Assembly (NCBI RefSeq): GCF_032586175.1
Contig: NZ_JAWHTE010000010.1
Coordinates: 1-64,000, forward strand
Source: Ovoidimarina sediminis
Lineage (GTDB): Bacteria; Pseudomonadota; Alphaproteobacteria; Rhodobacterales; Rhodobacteraceae
DNA: 64,000 nt
Direction of reading: 5' to 3'
This document shows positions 8,904-17,728 of this stretch, piece by piece; position 1 is the stretch's first letter, and each line of letters starts with the position of its first letter. The position numbers were made by a program, and so were the translations under genes. The notes under the pieces were generated by a model. The model had not been told where the DNA came from, ran no database searches, and saw only the letters and a list, made by a program, of their open reading frames with translations.

Positions 8904-9250
8904 GATCCCACGGTTGCATGCCGACAGCGAGTAATGGTGCAATCAGGCCTCGGAGGAGACATCTGATCGTTGCACCTCGATGTCCGCTTTTTCGCGCTTG
9001 GTGGGCATTCGCGGTTGTTCACCGATCAAACGGAAACCTCGATTGTAAGGCTTTGAGTAAATCCAGGGACCACAACCAAACAAGCTCTCCCCAGGTATAT
9101 GCGAACTCTCGGTGGTTTCAGGCCCCTGCAACCACCAAAAATTGAGGCTCTGACGCAACTGCGTCGGAGCCTTTTCCTTTGGCGCGGGGCCTGTTTCGAA
9201 GAGCGCGAGGATAGGGAACCGCTGGAACTTGGTTCGCGGACGGCCAACAT
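8904..9250. other. Convergent intergenic region with two hairpins
   Basis: No gene is supported. Besides the terminator at 9146-9175, a 7-bp hairpin GGTGGTT...AACCACC lies at about 9112-9137, next to a GCGAAC and CCACCA sequence that superficially resembles a tRNA 3' end, but no cloverleaf can be drawn around it. Confidence 0.45.
9146..9175 (+). terminator. Rho-independent terminator (convergent gap)
   Basis: GGCTCTGACGC and GCGTCGGAGCC form an 11-bp stem with one G-T wobble and a short loop, followed by TTTTCCTTT. It serves the plus-strand PLD gene; the complementary strand has an A-rich flank (CAATTTTT in reverse), so it may also end the L,D-transpeptidase transcript. Confidence 0.85.
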
Positions 9251-10033
9251 TCAGTAACTTGCTTCATATTCCGCTTTGCGCCGTTCTTCCTCGGCGACGA
9301 AAGCGTAAAGTGCCACTGGATCGATCGATCTTGGGACCATCTCGCCTCCTCGGTTAGCCATCTCAAAGCCCTCCGCCGCAACCGATTGCTCATAGGTACG
9401 AACAATGACCTTCGCGCCGACTGCCACGCGCGCGTAAAGGTCAATGACATCTTGGTTGAACATGCGGATACACCCCGCGCTGCCCTGGTTGCCGATCGTC
9501 GCGGGGTCGTTCGTCCCGTGAATCCTAAAGTAGGTGTCGCGGCCATCTCGATAGAGGTATAGCGCGCGCGCCCCAAGGGGACTCGCCTTGCCGCCCGGAA
9601 TGCCCCGAGCGAAAGGTCCGTAGACTTCAGGTTCGCTTCTCAACATATTGGTCGTTGGCGTCCAGCCCGGCCATTCCGCTTTTCGTCCGATTGTAGCCTG
9701 CCCTTTGAACCCGCGCCCCTCTCGGCCCACCGCTATGGGGTAGCGGATTGCGCCCCCGAAACCATCCACAAAGAAGAGAAACTTAGCGTGGGGATCGACG
9801 ATAATGGTTCCGGGCGTCTCGTCGCCGTAATAATTGACGTACGTCCGCCGGTTAGGTTCCTGAAGATATCTGGGATCAATCGCAGCAATGGTAATGTATC
9901 CCTCTTGGACCTCACCATACTCCGGATAGTTTTTCGGAACTCCGATGGTCTCCTCCGGACTCGTTCCCGAGCATGCGGCGAGAACAAGACCGAAGGTTAC
10001 GAGGACAATTTTTCGTAATGGGAAATTCTTCAT
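9251..10033 (-). CDS. L,D-transpeptidase (YkuD domain) lipoprotein
   Basis: The 260-residue product begins with a lipoprotein signal peptide (lipobox LAAC, about residue 21). The YkuD core spans about 75-210 and ends in HGTNDPATIGNQGSAGCIRM (about 171-193), which holds the HGT and the catalytic Cys in the invariant S-x-G-C-[IV]-R-[ML] signature. L,D-transpeptidases make 3-3 peptidoglycan cross-links or attach proteins to meso-diaminopimelate in the periplasm. The N-terminal GxIIVDPHAKFLFFV and the G-R-G-F-K-G substrate-site segment fit the ErfK/YbiS group. A charged tail of about 45 residues after the catalytic domain is rich in Glu/Arg. The gene is convergent with the PLD at 7389. Confidence 0.92.
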   Translation of the reverse strand: MKNFPLRKIVLVTFGLVLAACSGTSPEETIGVPKNYPEYGEVQEGYITIAAIDPRYLQEPNRRTYVNYYGDETPGTIIVDPHAKFLFFVDGFGGAIRYPIAVGREGRGFKGQATIGRKAEWPGWTPTTNMLRSEPEVYGPFARGIPGGKASPLGARALYLYRDGRDTYFRIHGTNDPATIGNQGSAGCIRMFNQDVIDLYARVAVGAKVIVRTYEQSVAAEGFEMANRGGEMVPRSIDPVALYAFVAEEERRKAEYEASY

Positions 10034-10198
10034 TTATCACTACACTGAAACCGGTCGCTTTGAGTTCAAGGTAAGCCTCTGCCTGCGAATGGCAATCGCA
10101 AGGAATCCAATGGGTGCTGGGAAACCAATGCGAACCAGTCTCCAAAGGCACAGCATTTCAGAATGCCCAGCGGATAATGACTGTCGAAGTTAATCAAG

Positions 10199-10984
10199 TC
10201 ACACATCAAATGGCGCAAAGTCGTTGGCACGTGATCTTTTCCATCGATCAAGATAGCCAAATTCATCAGCTTCGTCGCGCAACAGGAACCCTTCCGGCAA
10301 ATAAGGATAGACCTCTTCTCCAGTTACCATATCGCGGTCACTTTCACGCATAATCAGGTGATGAGGTAGGAATTCCGAAGGATGCGAAAGCCCAGCAGCC
10401 CCGGTCATCTCAGCGAGCGCGGAAAGCGTACCATGGTGAAAGCGCGTCACACGTTCTGACTTGTCTTTGACATTGAGAGCCCGCATTCGCAGTTTGTCCT
10501 GAGTGGCTACGCCAACCGGACAGTGATTGGTGTGGCACGCTTGGGCATGTATGCACCCTACAGCGAACATGAAACCGCGTGCTGAGTTCGCCCAATCGGC
10601 GCCCAATAACATCGCCTTTGCGATGTCGAAAGCGGATATCAGTTTAGCTGAAGCGCCAATTTTTATGCGATCCCGAACCCCGGCTCCGCGGAGTGTGTTG
10701 TGCGCAAACGTCAAGCCCTCGACCAAAGGCATACCCATATGATTGGCAAATTCAAGCGGCGCGGCGCCAGTACCCCCTTCTTTGCCATCGATAACGATGA
10801 AATCCGGTGTCACTTCGGTCTCAAGCATTGCCCTCACAATGCACATGAACTCACGACGGTGGCCGATGCAAAGCTTAAAGCCCACCGGTTTACCCCCTGA
10901 AAGCTCTCGCAACTGCGCGACGTATTCCATCAGCTCGATCGGCGTAGAAAAAGCAGAATGTGACGCTGGTGATATGCAGTCCAT
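10199..10984 (-). pseudogene. FMN-binding glutamate synthase-like protein, C-terminal half only
   Basis: The 261 residues match the C-terminal part of the glutamate synthase central/FMN domain family (PF01645 type): SPASHSAFSTPIELMEYVAQLRELSGGKPVGFKLCIGH, then 'IVIDGKEGGTGAAP' (FMN/2-oxoglutarate region) and the 3Fe-4S-type cysteine pattern C-x5-C-x4-C in 'GCIHAQACHTNHCPVGVATQ'. Intact stand-alone family members have about 500-540 residues. Reading back in frame from the first ATG, only about nine sense codons precede a TGA, so the N-terminal half is missing. The breakpoint is close to 10985, directly before the divergent amidohydrolase gene. The iron-sulfur cysteines are intact but the domain is incomplete, so the product is probably non-functional. 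Confidence 0.8.
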
Positions 10985-11056
10985 GCAAATGGGCGGATTG
11001 CATTCAAGACATGGTCAGTTTCCGCACAATCATTGAAAACGCGAGCGAATGTAAAA

Positions 11057-12538
11057 ATGCAACTCAAGCTATCCTCAAAAATACTCCTTGCCGCTTCTGC
11101 TTCAGTCATGATGGCAGGCATGGCGATTGCCCAAAGCTCAATAGAGATCCCCCCAGTAACACTCATCAAGAACGTTCATGTCTGGGATGGAACGAGCGAT
11201 AATCTGCAAGAGGATACCGATGTACTGATCGTTGGTGACAAAATCAGAAGGGTCGCCAAGGACATTCCCGCGAGTGGAACCTACAAAGTTTCCGGCGTTC
11301 GTAAGACGGCCGAGCTGGTTCCCGATGCGCCAGGCTTCGAAGGCAAGGGATACAACCTGTTTGTCAGCGGTGAGGATGGCTCCGTAGAAGAGATTGAGGT
11401 TGAAGTCTCCGTAATCGATGGCAAGGGCGGCTACCTGATCCCCGGTCTTATCGACTCGCATCAGCACATCATGCTGTCCAAGGGAACGGGACCCCAAGAC
11501 ATCTTGAATAATCAGCTCCCTTACACGCCAGCCTACAATGCAATCCCTCAGGGGCATATTATGCTGGACATGGGAATAACCACGATCCGGGACACAGGCG
11601 GTAATTCGGTTGAACTCGGTATGGCGATCGATCAGGACTTTGTCGATGGCCCTCGAATTTACTCGTCGGGAGCGGGTATCTCCATTACATCGGGGCATGC
11701 GGATTTCGGGGGGCTGGCGCCCGGCCAAGGTGAAATTTATCCGGGTAGCACGGCCCATTGGTCGAGAACGCTAAACTTTATGCAGCTTGCCGATGGCGTG
11801 CCCGAAGTCAGAAAAGCTACTCGCTGGGCACTCGCGCAGGGTGCCAAGCAGATCAAGATGATGGCGGGCGGCGGCGTTGCCTCGCTGAAGGACCCGCTCG
11901 AGTCAGTCGGTTATTCCGAGGCAGAAATGCGCGCGATGGTGGAGGCGGCCACCGATTATGACACCTACGTCATGGCTCATGCGTACAACGACGAGTCAGT
12001 TCGTCGGGCAATTCGCGCAGGCGTCAAGGATATCGTTCATGGCCACCTTTTGAGCGAGGAGACAGTGAAGATGATGGCCGAGAATGACGTCTGGTTGGGC
12101 AGCTTGTCCAAGCCTTTCGGTCTAATGGAAGTGCCTTGGTTTACCGAGGAGAATCGCCGCAAAGGGAGATTGGTGCTCGAGGGCTACGAGAACGTCATGA
12201 CTTGGGCAAAAAAGTACGGCGTCAAAATGGGCTGGGGTACCGATGCCGCAGCCGGAATGGTTGAAACGATAACCTACGAGTTTCAATCCCGAGCGCCATT
12301 TTTCACGCCGCTCGAGCAGTTAAAACAGGCGACTTCGACCAATGCGGAATTGCTCCGATTCTCGAACTCTCGTGATCCTTATAAAGAGGCACCGCTGGGA
12401 GTTATCGAGGAAGGCGCTTGGGCAGACATGCTCATCTATAACAAGAATCCGCTTGAGGACATCATGGTAGCGGCTGAACCGAAAGATACCCTCAAGGTCG
12501 TCATCAAAGGCGGCAAGGTTTGGAAGAACGAACTTTAG
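11057..12538 (+). CDS. Secreted amidohydrolase-family metalloenzyme
   Basis: The product has 493 residues from the ATG at 11057; a TTG 24 bases earlier in frame is less likely because it would add a charged N-extension before the signal peptide (MQLKLSSKILLAASASVMMA...AIAQ). Metal-binding residues of the amidohydrolase superfamily are visible: HQH in LIPGLIDSHQHIM (about 135), a Lys in KQIKMMAGGG as candidate carboxylated bridge, His in VMAHAYND, His in DIVHGH, and the fifth ligand Asp in WGTDAAAG. The C-terminus 'VVIKGGKVWKN' is the usual beta-sandwich end. It belongs to the imidazolonepropionase/prolidase-like branch, which cleaves amide bonds in small molecules or dipeptides. Substrate unknown. 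Periplasmic location inferred. An IS3 remnant begins one base after its stop codon. Confidence 0.88.
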   Translation: MQLKLSSKILLAASASVMMAGMAIAQSSIEIPPVTLIKNVHVWDGTSDNLQEDTDVLIVGDKIRRVAKDIPASGTYKVSGVRKTAELVPDAPGFEGKGYNLFVSGEDGSVEEIEVEVSVIDGKGGYLIPGLIDSHQHIMLSKGTGPQDILNNQLPYTPAYNAIPQGHIMLDMGITTIRDTGGNSVELGMAIDQDFVDGPRIYSSGAGISITSGHADFGGLAPGQGEIYPGSTAHWSRTLNFMQLADGVPEVRKATRWALAQGAKQIKMMAGGGVASLKDPLESVGYSEAEMRAMVEAATDYDTYVMAHAYNDESVRRAIRAGVKDIVHGHLLSEETVKMMAENDVWLGSLSKPFGLMEVPWFTEENRRKGRLVLEGYENVMTWAKKYGVKMGWGTDAAAGMVETITYEFQSRAPFFTPLEQLKQATSTNAELLRFSNSRDPYKEAPLGVIEEGAWADMLIYNKNPLEDIMVAAEPKDTLKVVIKGGKVWKNEL

Positions 12539-12912
12539 TGTCCGGGATCAGCACCTTTGGGACTGATTGAGCTCGCTCATCGGAACCATCACGGAGTGAA
12601 GATGGGAAAGAAAACCGTACCAAAGGAAGTGACGACTGAGCAGGTCGTGAAAGACATTCGCCGCAGGACCCGCAAGGTTCATTTTGCGGAGGAGAAAATC
12701 GGCATTGTGCTGGAAGGGCTGCGCGGCGAAGAGAGCATCGCAGCCCTGTGCCGGCGCGGAGGGATTGCCACCAGCCTGTTTTATTCCTGGTCGAAAGAGT
12801 TGCTGGAGGCCGGGAAGAAACGGTTGGCGGGTGATACCGTGCGTCAGGCCACAAGCCTGAGGTGAAGGGTCAGCGGGCCGAGGCTTTGGCTCTTAAGGAG
12901 GCGGTTGCCAGG
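12539..12912 (+). pseudogene. IS3-family OrfA remnant, frameshifted and truncated
   Basis: From ATG 12602 the frame encodes a typical IS3 OrfA: FAEEKIGIVLEGLRGEESIAALCRRGGI and FYSWSKELLEAGKKRLAGDT, the helix-turn-helix part of the transposase. At about 12850 a one-base deletion shifts the frame to a stop, and the homologous continuation (EVKGQRAEALALKEAVA) resumes in the next frame before ending abruptly near 12912. No OrfB catalytic part follows. The element seems to begin with TGTCCGG directly after the amidohydrolase stop codon. The downstream side is cut by a 46-base repeat and then the IS6 element. Confidence 0.8.
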
Positions 12913-12958
12913 GAAGAAGCCGGATCCGAACTCTGGGACCGGAATCGCGAATATCATT
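12913..12958 (+). repeat. 46-bp repeat, copy 1 (next to the IS6 left end)
   Basis: This segment (GAAGAAGCCGGATCCGAACT... to ...CGAATATCATT) recurs at 63522-63567 with three mismatches. Here it sits two bases before the IS6 left inverted repeat. It is not part of the IS3 OrfA or of the IS6 transposase. In both copies it can be read as KEEAG-x-ELWDRNREYH, but neither copy is inside a credible gene. Confidence 0.7.
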
Positions 12959-12960
12959 TT

Positions 12961-13774
12961 GGTGCTGCCAGACGAATTCGAACCCGTCTCCACAAGGACA
13001 GTATACCTGCCCCTATGCCGCGCCAAGTTCACGCCACTCTGCGAGAGCGGCGGCGCGGTTCCTTTTGAAAATGGCTCGGGACGTAAGATTGCGATCGGAG
13101 TTGAAGTGGTTGGAAACGGAGGCGTGGACAGCGGCGAATTTCTGAAGACTTAGCATCCGCCGAAACCGGAGCATCGCCCGCTCCCGTCGTCGGAATGGTA
13201 GGTGCGAGTTCTCCGCCCTATTGTTGAGCCAGCGACCCGTCTCCTGCCGATCGTCAGCTCCGAGTTCTTTCAGAGCAGCTCCATATGACCGCAGCTTGTC
13301 CGTCACGATGACCTCAGGCTGACCATGTTTTCGCATTGCTTTCTTGAGGAATTTCAACGCCGCCTCCTTGTCACGCGTCTTTGTGACGAAGCTCTCAAGA
13401 ACCTCCCCCTCGTGATCGACGGCCCGCCAAAGATAATGACGCTCGCCGTTGATCTTCACGAAAATCTCGTCGAGGTGCCATCTCCAACGGCTCGATTTCA
13501 TGCCCTCGATCCGGCGCTTTCGGATTTCGGAGGCGAACATCGGCCCAAACCTGTGCCACCAATATCGAACCGTCTCGTGGCTGACATCAACCCCGCGCTC
13601 GTGGATCAAGTCTTCGACATTCCGCAAGGAAAGCGGGAAACGGACGTAGAGCATCACCGCCAGGCGGATGATTTCCGGGCTGCTGTGAAAGCCCTTGAAC
13701 GGGTCAGATTTGGTCATGTTCCGACGCTACGAGGCCGCCCTGCCCGCCTCAAGCCGAGTCTTTCTGACAGTGCC
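12961..13774 (-). mobile_element. IS6-family insertion sequence, apparently complete
   Basis: The left end GGTGCTGCCAGACGAATTCG and the reverse complement of the right end GGCACTGTCAGAAAGACTCG form imperfect terminal inverted repeats. The element spans 814 bases, close to the 790-880 typical of the IS6/IS26 family, and holds one transposase on the minus strand. The outer flanks do not show an obvious 8-bp target duplication, and right-end fragments of related elements follow immediately (13779-13843 and 13853-13976), so the element has been involved in rearrangements. Confidence 0.88.
13013..13717 (-). CDS. IS6-family transposase
   Basis: This 234-residue DDE transposase has the usual family length. 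The N-terminal part FKGFHSSPEIIRLAVMLYVRFPLSLRNVEDLIHERGVDVSHETVRYW is the helix-turn-helix. The catalytic triad reads Asp in RWHLDEIFVKI, Asp in VIVTDKLRSYG and Glu in NRAENSHLPFRRRERAM. No stop or frameshift is seen, so the enzyme may be active. IS6 transposases act by replicative transposition and form cointegrates, which fits the multiple IS6 ends seen around it and at the right edge of the window. Confidence 0.93.
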   Translation of the reverse strand: MTKSDPFKGFHSSPEIIRLAVMLYVRFPLSLRNVEDLIHERGVDVSHETVRYWWHRFGPMFASEIRKRRIEGMKSSRWRWHLDEIFVKINGERHYLWRAVDHEGEVLESFVTKTRDKEAALKFLKKAMRKHGQPEVIVTDKLRSYGAALKELGADDRQETGRWLNNRAENSHLPFRRRERAMLRFRRMLSLQKFAAVHASVSNHFNSDRNLTSRAIFKRNRAAALAEWRELGAA

Positions 13775-13778
13775 GGCT

Positions 13779-13843
13779 TGGTCATCCGAGGAAGCTATCC
13801 AACGCCCCCTGCCCCGCTCAAGCCGATTTAGTCTGACACTGCC
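13779..13843 (-). mobile_element. IS6-type right-end fragment (scar 1)
   Basis: TTGGTCAT followed by a Pro/Ala-coding GC-rich run, CTCAAGCCGA, and TAGTCTGACACTGCC aligns with the terminal 60 bases of the complete IS6 element next to it. Only the end survives, with no transposase body. Confidence 0.6.
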
Positions 13844-13852
13844 GAACCTAGA

Positions 13853-13976
13853 GCATGACCGCCAGGCGGATGATCTCGGGGCTGGTTTTGAACCACTTGA
13901 AAGGGCTGTCCTTGGTCATGGCCGGACGCTAGCCAAGCCCCTCCCCCGCCTCAAGCCAGGTTTCTCTGACAGAGCC
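13853..13976 (-). mobile_element. IS6-type right-end fragment with transposase start (scar 2)
   Basis: On the minus strand from ATG 13919 the first 22 codons of an IS6 transposase can be read (MTKDSPFKWFKTSPEIIRLA...), followed on the plus strand by the terminal CTCAAGCCAGG and TTTCTCTGACAGAGCC. It differs from the neighbouring complete copy (DSPFKWFKTS against SDPFKGFHSS), so it derives from a different IS6 element. Confidence 0.75.
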
Positions 13977-14249
13977 CGTCTCTGCCAAGATTTTCAAAGC
14001 ATCGCTCGCCTTGGGAAAGAGATGCGTGAATCCTACACCTTGTTGCTGAGCCAGCAGCCGGTCTACTGTTACCCTGCATCGATCTCATTGGGGGCACACA
14101 CTTTAGCTTCGAACGCGGCTGGAACGATGACGGCGAACAGTCTCTTGCTTACCGTATTGGTTGGTTGGGTTTGTCGCAATTCGCGATCGCAAGAAGGGGC
14201 GCGGAAGATCGAAATTGCTCTTAACCACCTTTGATACGAGGGAGCCAAC

Positions 14250-16967
14250 ATGCAGATCATGAAACACATTGTCTTCGTGACACTCGGCATCCTGGCTCTG
14301 GCCCTTCTGTCTGGATGGCTTTTCCTGGCCCTTCCACTCTTCTCGGATATGCGGCGTGGGCTGGCGGAAAATGTGCTTTCATCGCGGATCGGGCAACCTG
14401 TCGAGGTTCGAGGCGATGTCAGGGCCGTGATTGGGCGCAATGTCTCGGTATCGGTGTCCGGCCTGACGATCCCGAGCGAGACCATGGCCGAGGTTGAACT
14501 CGCCGCGCTGGATAGCGCGGATTTCAAGCTTGAAACTGCCGCGCTTTTCACAGGCAAGATACGTGCTGACGAAGTCGTCGTGGATGGAATGCGGGCGAAT
14601 CTGCTGATCGCCGAAGACGGCACCAAGAGTTGGTCCGGGTCACTTGCCGAACTCACCAAAGCGGACAATGGTGTTGAGCCCGAAGAACGCTCGAGCGCAA
14701 ACGAGAGGAGAACCGCCGCCGAGATTGTCGAACTTCTCAACGGAAGATCGATCCATATTGGTGCGCTGGAACTCCACGTTTCAGACGCACCAAGCGCATT
14801 CGAGTTCGATTTTTCGCTCAAGAACCTCGACGTCGAAGCGATCGGCGAAGGAGGGGCGCAGATCGACACGGCTGGCACGGTCAATGACGTTAACTTCAAT
14901 CTTGCGGCCAGCTTCCCCGGAGACGGAAGCGGGAGCATTTCGGCTGACCTGGGAGACACGACGTTCCACTACGCCGGCCCCGAGGCAGCTGCAGGCAGCG
15001 AGCCCGTAGGAGCCGGGCAACTCTCGGTCGCCGTCGGCTCGCTCGCCCAAGTCCTTCAGGCTGCGGGTCTCGATCTGAGTTACGACGGCGTGGCGTCGTT
15101 CGATACGGCCGTGGCGTTCGAGGGCGGCCAGGTCGCGTTCGAGGATGTTCAGTCAAACGTCACGTTCGCAAACGGCCGGGAGCTGGCCATTTCGGGACGA
15201 CTAAGCCGACCATTTTTAGGGAAGGACTTTGATCTGCGCGTGGCCGCGACGCTGAACCCGGGGAGCGCGCGCCCGGAAGCGGCCGAGAGGATCAAAGATT
15301 TAAGTATATCCGCACTAGATGCCCGGGTCACTGGGGATCTCGAAAATTTCGCAGTCACAGAACTCATCATGGAGACGAACACGTGGAACCATGGGCTGGA
15401 CGAGATCGGGCCTGTTTCGGTCGGGAGCATCAAGCGAACTGAGGATGGAAAGCTGTCAATCCAGAACATCGCGGCCGAAGTCAGCGTCGGGGATGTTCCG
15501 ATTGTGTCGGCCACCGGGTCGATCGGCGACGCGCTCAATCTTCGAGAATACGCTTTCACCGGGGTCGTTTCGGTACCGGCCTCACTCGTCGTCGGCGGAT
15601 TCGACGGCCTTGGACGCGATATCGGGCGCTTCGATGCGAACGTCGCAGTCTCAGATGGCAACGGCCAGGTCCGCGTGGAGAGATTCGCGGCGAATGTTAC
15701 TGGAACGGATGTCTGGAGCCTCGCGGCAAGCGGGACATGGCCCGACGTAACCCGGCTTGAAGGCGCCGGTCTGTCCGTCGCTCTGGAGATACCCTCCCCA
15801 GAGGCGTTCCTAGCGGCGATGAATGCGGGCGCCGCGGCGGCGGATCCCCTTCGCCTAACACTCGAATTCGGCGCAGATGCGAGTGCGGCAGACATCGATG
15901 CGGACCTGGTATCGGGCGGAACCCTGCTCGGATTGGATCTGGAGCTTTCGGCTCAGGATGACGTACCCAGAGCCAGAGGAAGCCTCAACAGCCAGGAGCT
16001 CATCCTTTCCGACGTGGAAAACCTGCGCAATTTTATTGTCGCGATGAAGGAGCTTGCCGACGACAAGGAAATTGAAGACGGGCGCGAAGTGCAACAGCTT
16101 GTCCTCGACGATGACCGGAGTGTACAGCCGCTTGTCCAGCCAAAGGACGGGATTGCAGCCATTCGAGAGATGTTACAGCCGTCAACGCTGCTGAGAAACG
16201 CCGACGTAGAGTTTAGCATCAACATCGAGAAGATCGTCGGACCGAAAGGTGTGACCGAACTAGACAGCACTTTGATAGCCAAAGACGGACAATTCAGATT
16301 CGGGCCGTTGAACTTCCAATACGGTGGTGGTCTCGTGACCATCAATGCTGACGCCGATCTTGGATCGGATTCAAATCTCCTGCGCGTCTCGGGCACTGCC
16401 CGCGGTTGGGACCTGGGAGATGTACTTGCAGTGGCAGATATCGACATGGATGCCCGCGGGACCATTTCGGCGGATTTCGACCTTGCAGGTCCGTTCTCGT
16501 CTCCAAAGGCATTCGCCGGAGCTGCAAGTGGCGGTGTTACAATCCGCGTCGACGATGGCGCGATTGCGTCAAGCCTCCTCGAACTCGCCGGACTTGGGAT
16601 TATGCCATGGTTGTTCTCGAACGAGCGCAGGCAGGGCTACACCCGGCTCGTTTGCGCGAACGCGCCGATACGCATCGACCGAGGCAAGATTTCGACGGAG
16701 GGATCGGTGGTTGAAACCGAGCGCGTCCAATTCGTGCTCCACGGCGACATCGACGTAGCCGGCAACAGCCTCAACATCCATGGACGTCCTCGGCCTGTGG
16801 GCGAGCCCCTGTCACGCAGCGCATGGCCGTTCAACGTAACCGGTCCGCTCAACGATCCGAAATTTGATCTTTTGATCGGCGGGAACCGGCAACGCAGGGC
16901 CGACGGCGCCGACGTCATGCCGCTAAACCGGGTTCCGTGCCGGCCGGATATCCTGCAGTTGCAGTAA
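14250..16967 (+). CDS. AsmA-family inner-membrane protein
   Basis: The 905-residue product follows GAGGGAGCC. One N-terminal transmembrane helix (about 6-28, IVFVTLGILALALLSGWLFLALPLF) is followed by the AsmA N-terminal pattern 'R-I-G-Q-P-V-E-V-R-G-D-V-R-A-V-I-G-R-N-V-S-V-S-V...' and repeated beta-rich segments. The C-terminal AsmA_2-like domain (about 640-880) has 'DLAGPFSSPKAFAGAASGGVTIRVDDGAI' and ends 'FNVTGPLNDPKFD'. AsmA-like proteins are long periplasmic bridge-like proteins implicated in phospholipid transport between the two membranes. It is anchored in the inner membrane with the bulk in the periplasm. The context of several phospholipid-modifying enzymes fits that role. Full length, no disruption. 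Confidence 0.88.
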   Translation: MQIMKHIVFVTLGILALALLSGWLFLALPLFSDMRRGLAENVLSSRIGQPVEVRGDVRAVIGRNVSVSVSGLTIPSETMAEVELAALDSADFKLETAALFTGKIRADEVVVDGMRANLLIAEDGTKSWSGSLAELTKADNGVEPEERSSANERRTAAEIVELLNGRSIHIGALELHVSDAPSAFEFDFSLKNLDVEAIGEGGAQIDTAGTVNDVNFNLAASFPGDGSGSISADLGDTTFHYAGPEAAAGSEPVGAGQLSVAVGSLAQVLQAAGLDLSYDGVASFDTAVAFEGGQVAFEDVQSNVTFANGRELAISGRLSRPFLGKDFDLRVAATLNPGSARPEAAERIKDLSISALDARVTGDLENFAVTELIMETNTWNHGLDEIGPVSVGSIKRTEDGKLSIQNIAAEVSVGDVPIVSATGSIGDALNLREYAFTGVVSVPASLVVGGFDGLGRDIGRFDANVAVSDGNGQVRVERFAANVTGTDVWSLAASGTWPDVTRLEGAGLSVALEIPSPEAFLAAMNAGAAAADPLRLTLEFGADASAADIDADLVSGGTLLGLDLELSAQDDVPRARGSLNSQELILSDVENLRNFIVAMKELADDKEIEDGREVQQLVLDDDRSVQPLVQPKDGIAAIREMLQPSTLLRNADVEFSINIEKIVGPKGVTELDSTLIAKDGQFRFGPLNFQYGGGLVTINADADLGSDSNLLRVSGTARGWDLGDVLAVADIDMDARGTISADFDLAGPFSSPKAFAGAASGGVTIRVDDGAIASSLLELAGLGIMPWLFSNERRQGYTRLVCANAPIRIDRGKISTEGSVVETERVQFVLHGDIDVAGNSLNIHGRPRPVGEPLSRSAWPFNVTGPLNDPKFDLLIGGNRQRRADGADVMPLNRVPCRPDILQLQ

Positions 16968-17001
16968 ATCGATGGGCGTATATCGTCGTGAAACCCGAGA
17001 C

Positions 17002-17481
17002 CTATTGCTCGGATTGACAACTCTGCACGGCGGCCAGGGCGGCGGAGGTCCCTTTGAGATCGATCTCAAACCCTGCCGCGCCCTTCGGGTAGACCCACAC
17101 CGAATTTCTTTTCGCGAACTCGTCGATGAAACCGGGATTATCAAAGAATACGTAGCCACCCGGTCGGTCGCTCTCGGCCACGATCTCTGCCTCTCCCCCA
17201 AATAGTGCGTCCCCGAAATCGAACCGGAGATCCTCGATCTTTCCTTCACCAAGTTCCGTCCATCCTGCGTTGTACGCAGCAAAGAACCCCCCCCGCCGGT
17301 TGGGAACATGTCCCATGCGGACCAGCGTCGCATCGTCGAACTCTTTCTCCATGAAACAGCCGTTCCCATTTTCAGGGTCGATCAATATGACCCAGTCCCC
17401 AGCCTCACTCCAAGTTCGGCCTTCTGTAGCGTGACCTGGTAAACCAAAAAGGATCAGCGTAATGGCAAGCTTCTTGATCAT
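17002..17481 (-). CDS. Secreted protein of unknown function (159 aa)
   Basis: The ATG at 17481 is preceded by GGAGGCACA, a strong site, and the product then begins with a signal peptide (MIKKLAITLILFGLPGHATEG); upstream in-frame starts are not needed. The mature domain has about 140 residues, with features WVILIDPENGNGCFMEKEFDDATLVRMG and a paired C-terminal Cys (VQSCQSEQ), so one disulfide is possible. I do not recognise a named family. It is convergent with asmA, separated by 34 bases. Periplasmic location is inferred. Confidence 0.75.
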   Translation of the reverse strand: MIKKLAITLILFGLPGHATEGRTWSEAGDWVILIDPENGNGCFMEKEFDDATLVRMGHVPNRRGGFFAAYNAGWTELGEGKIEDLRFDFGDALFGGEAEIVAESDRPGGYVFFDNPGFIDEFAKRNSVWVYPKGAAGFEIDLKGTSAALAAVQSCQSEQ

Positions 17482-17728
17482 TGTGCCTCCGAGTCTCGTC
17501 CCATGATCGAGCCACCAGTTTAGCAACCGGATGGGTTCAGGGCACGGCTTGCCCCTCAAGATCATCCTCCTTTGAGAGATAGCATGTTCCGCTTTGTTGT
17601 CTAATATTGCTGCGTCTGTACGCAAGGTTGCGCGAACGAGGCAGATCATGCGAACCAACCACCGCTGAAGATGCAATAGTCGAGTTTCTGTTAAGCGTCG
17701 AAAGTGCTATCTTCAAAGGGAGACAGCA

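Noticed and set aside
9095..9140. Sequence with GCGAAC and CCACCA resembling a tRNA or tmRNA 3' end
   Set aside because: No acceptor stem partner or cloverleaf could be found upstream; only a simple 7-bp hairpin is present.
12929..12950. TTCGAA-type sequence in the 46-bp repeat suggesting a tRNA T-arm
   Set aside because: The flanking bases cannot form a 5-bp T-stem, anticodon arm or acceptor stem; the match is limited to a few bases.
14069..14959. 296-residue minus-strand reading frame
   Set aside because: Antisense shadow of the 5' part of the AsmA gene with Ser/Ala-rich, non-protein-like composition.
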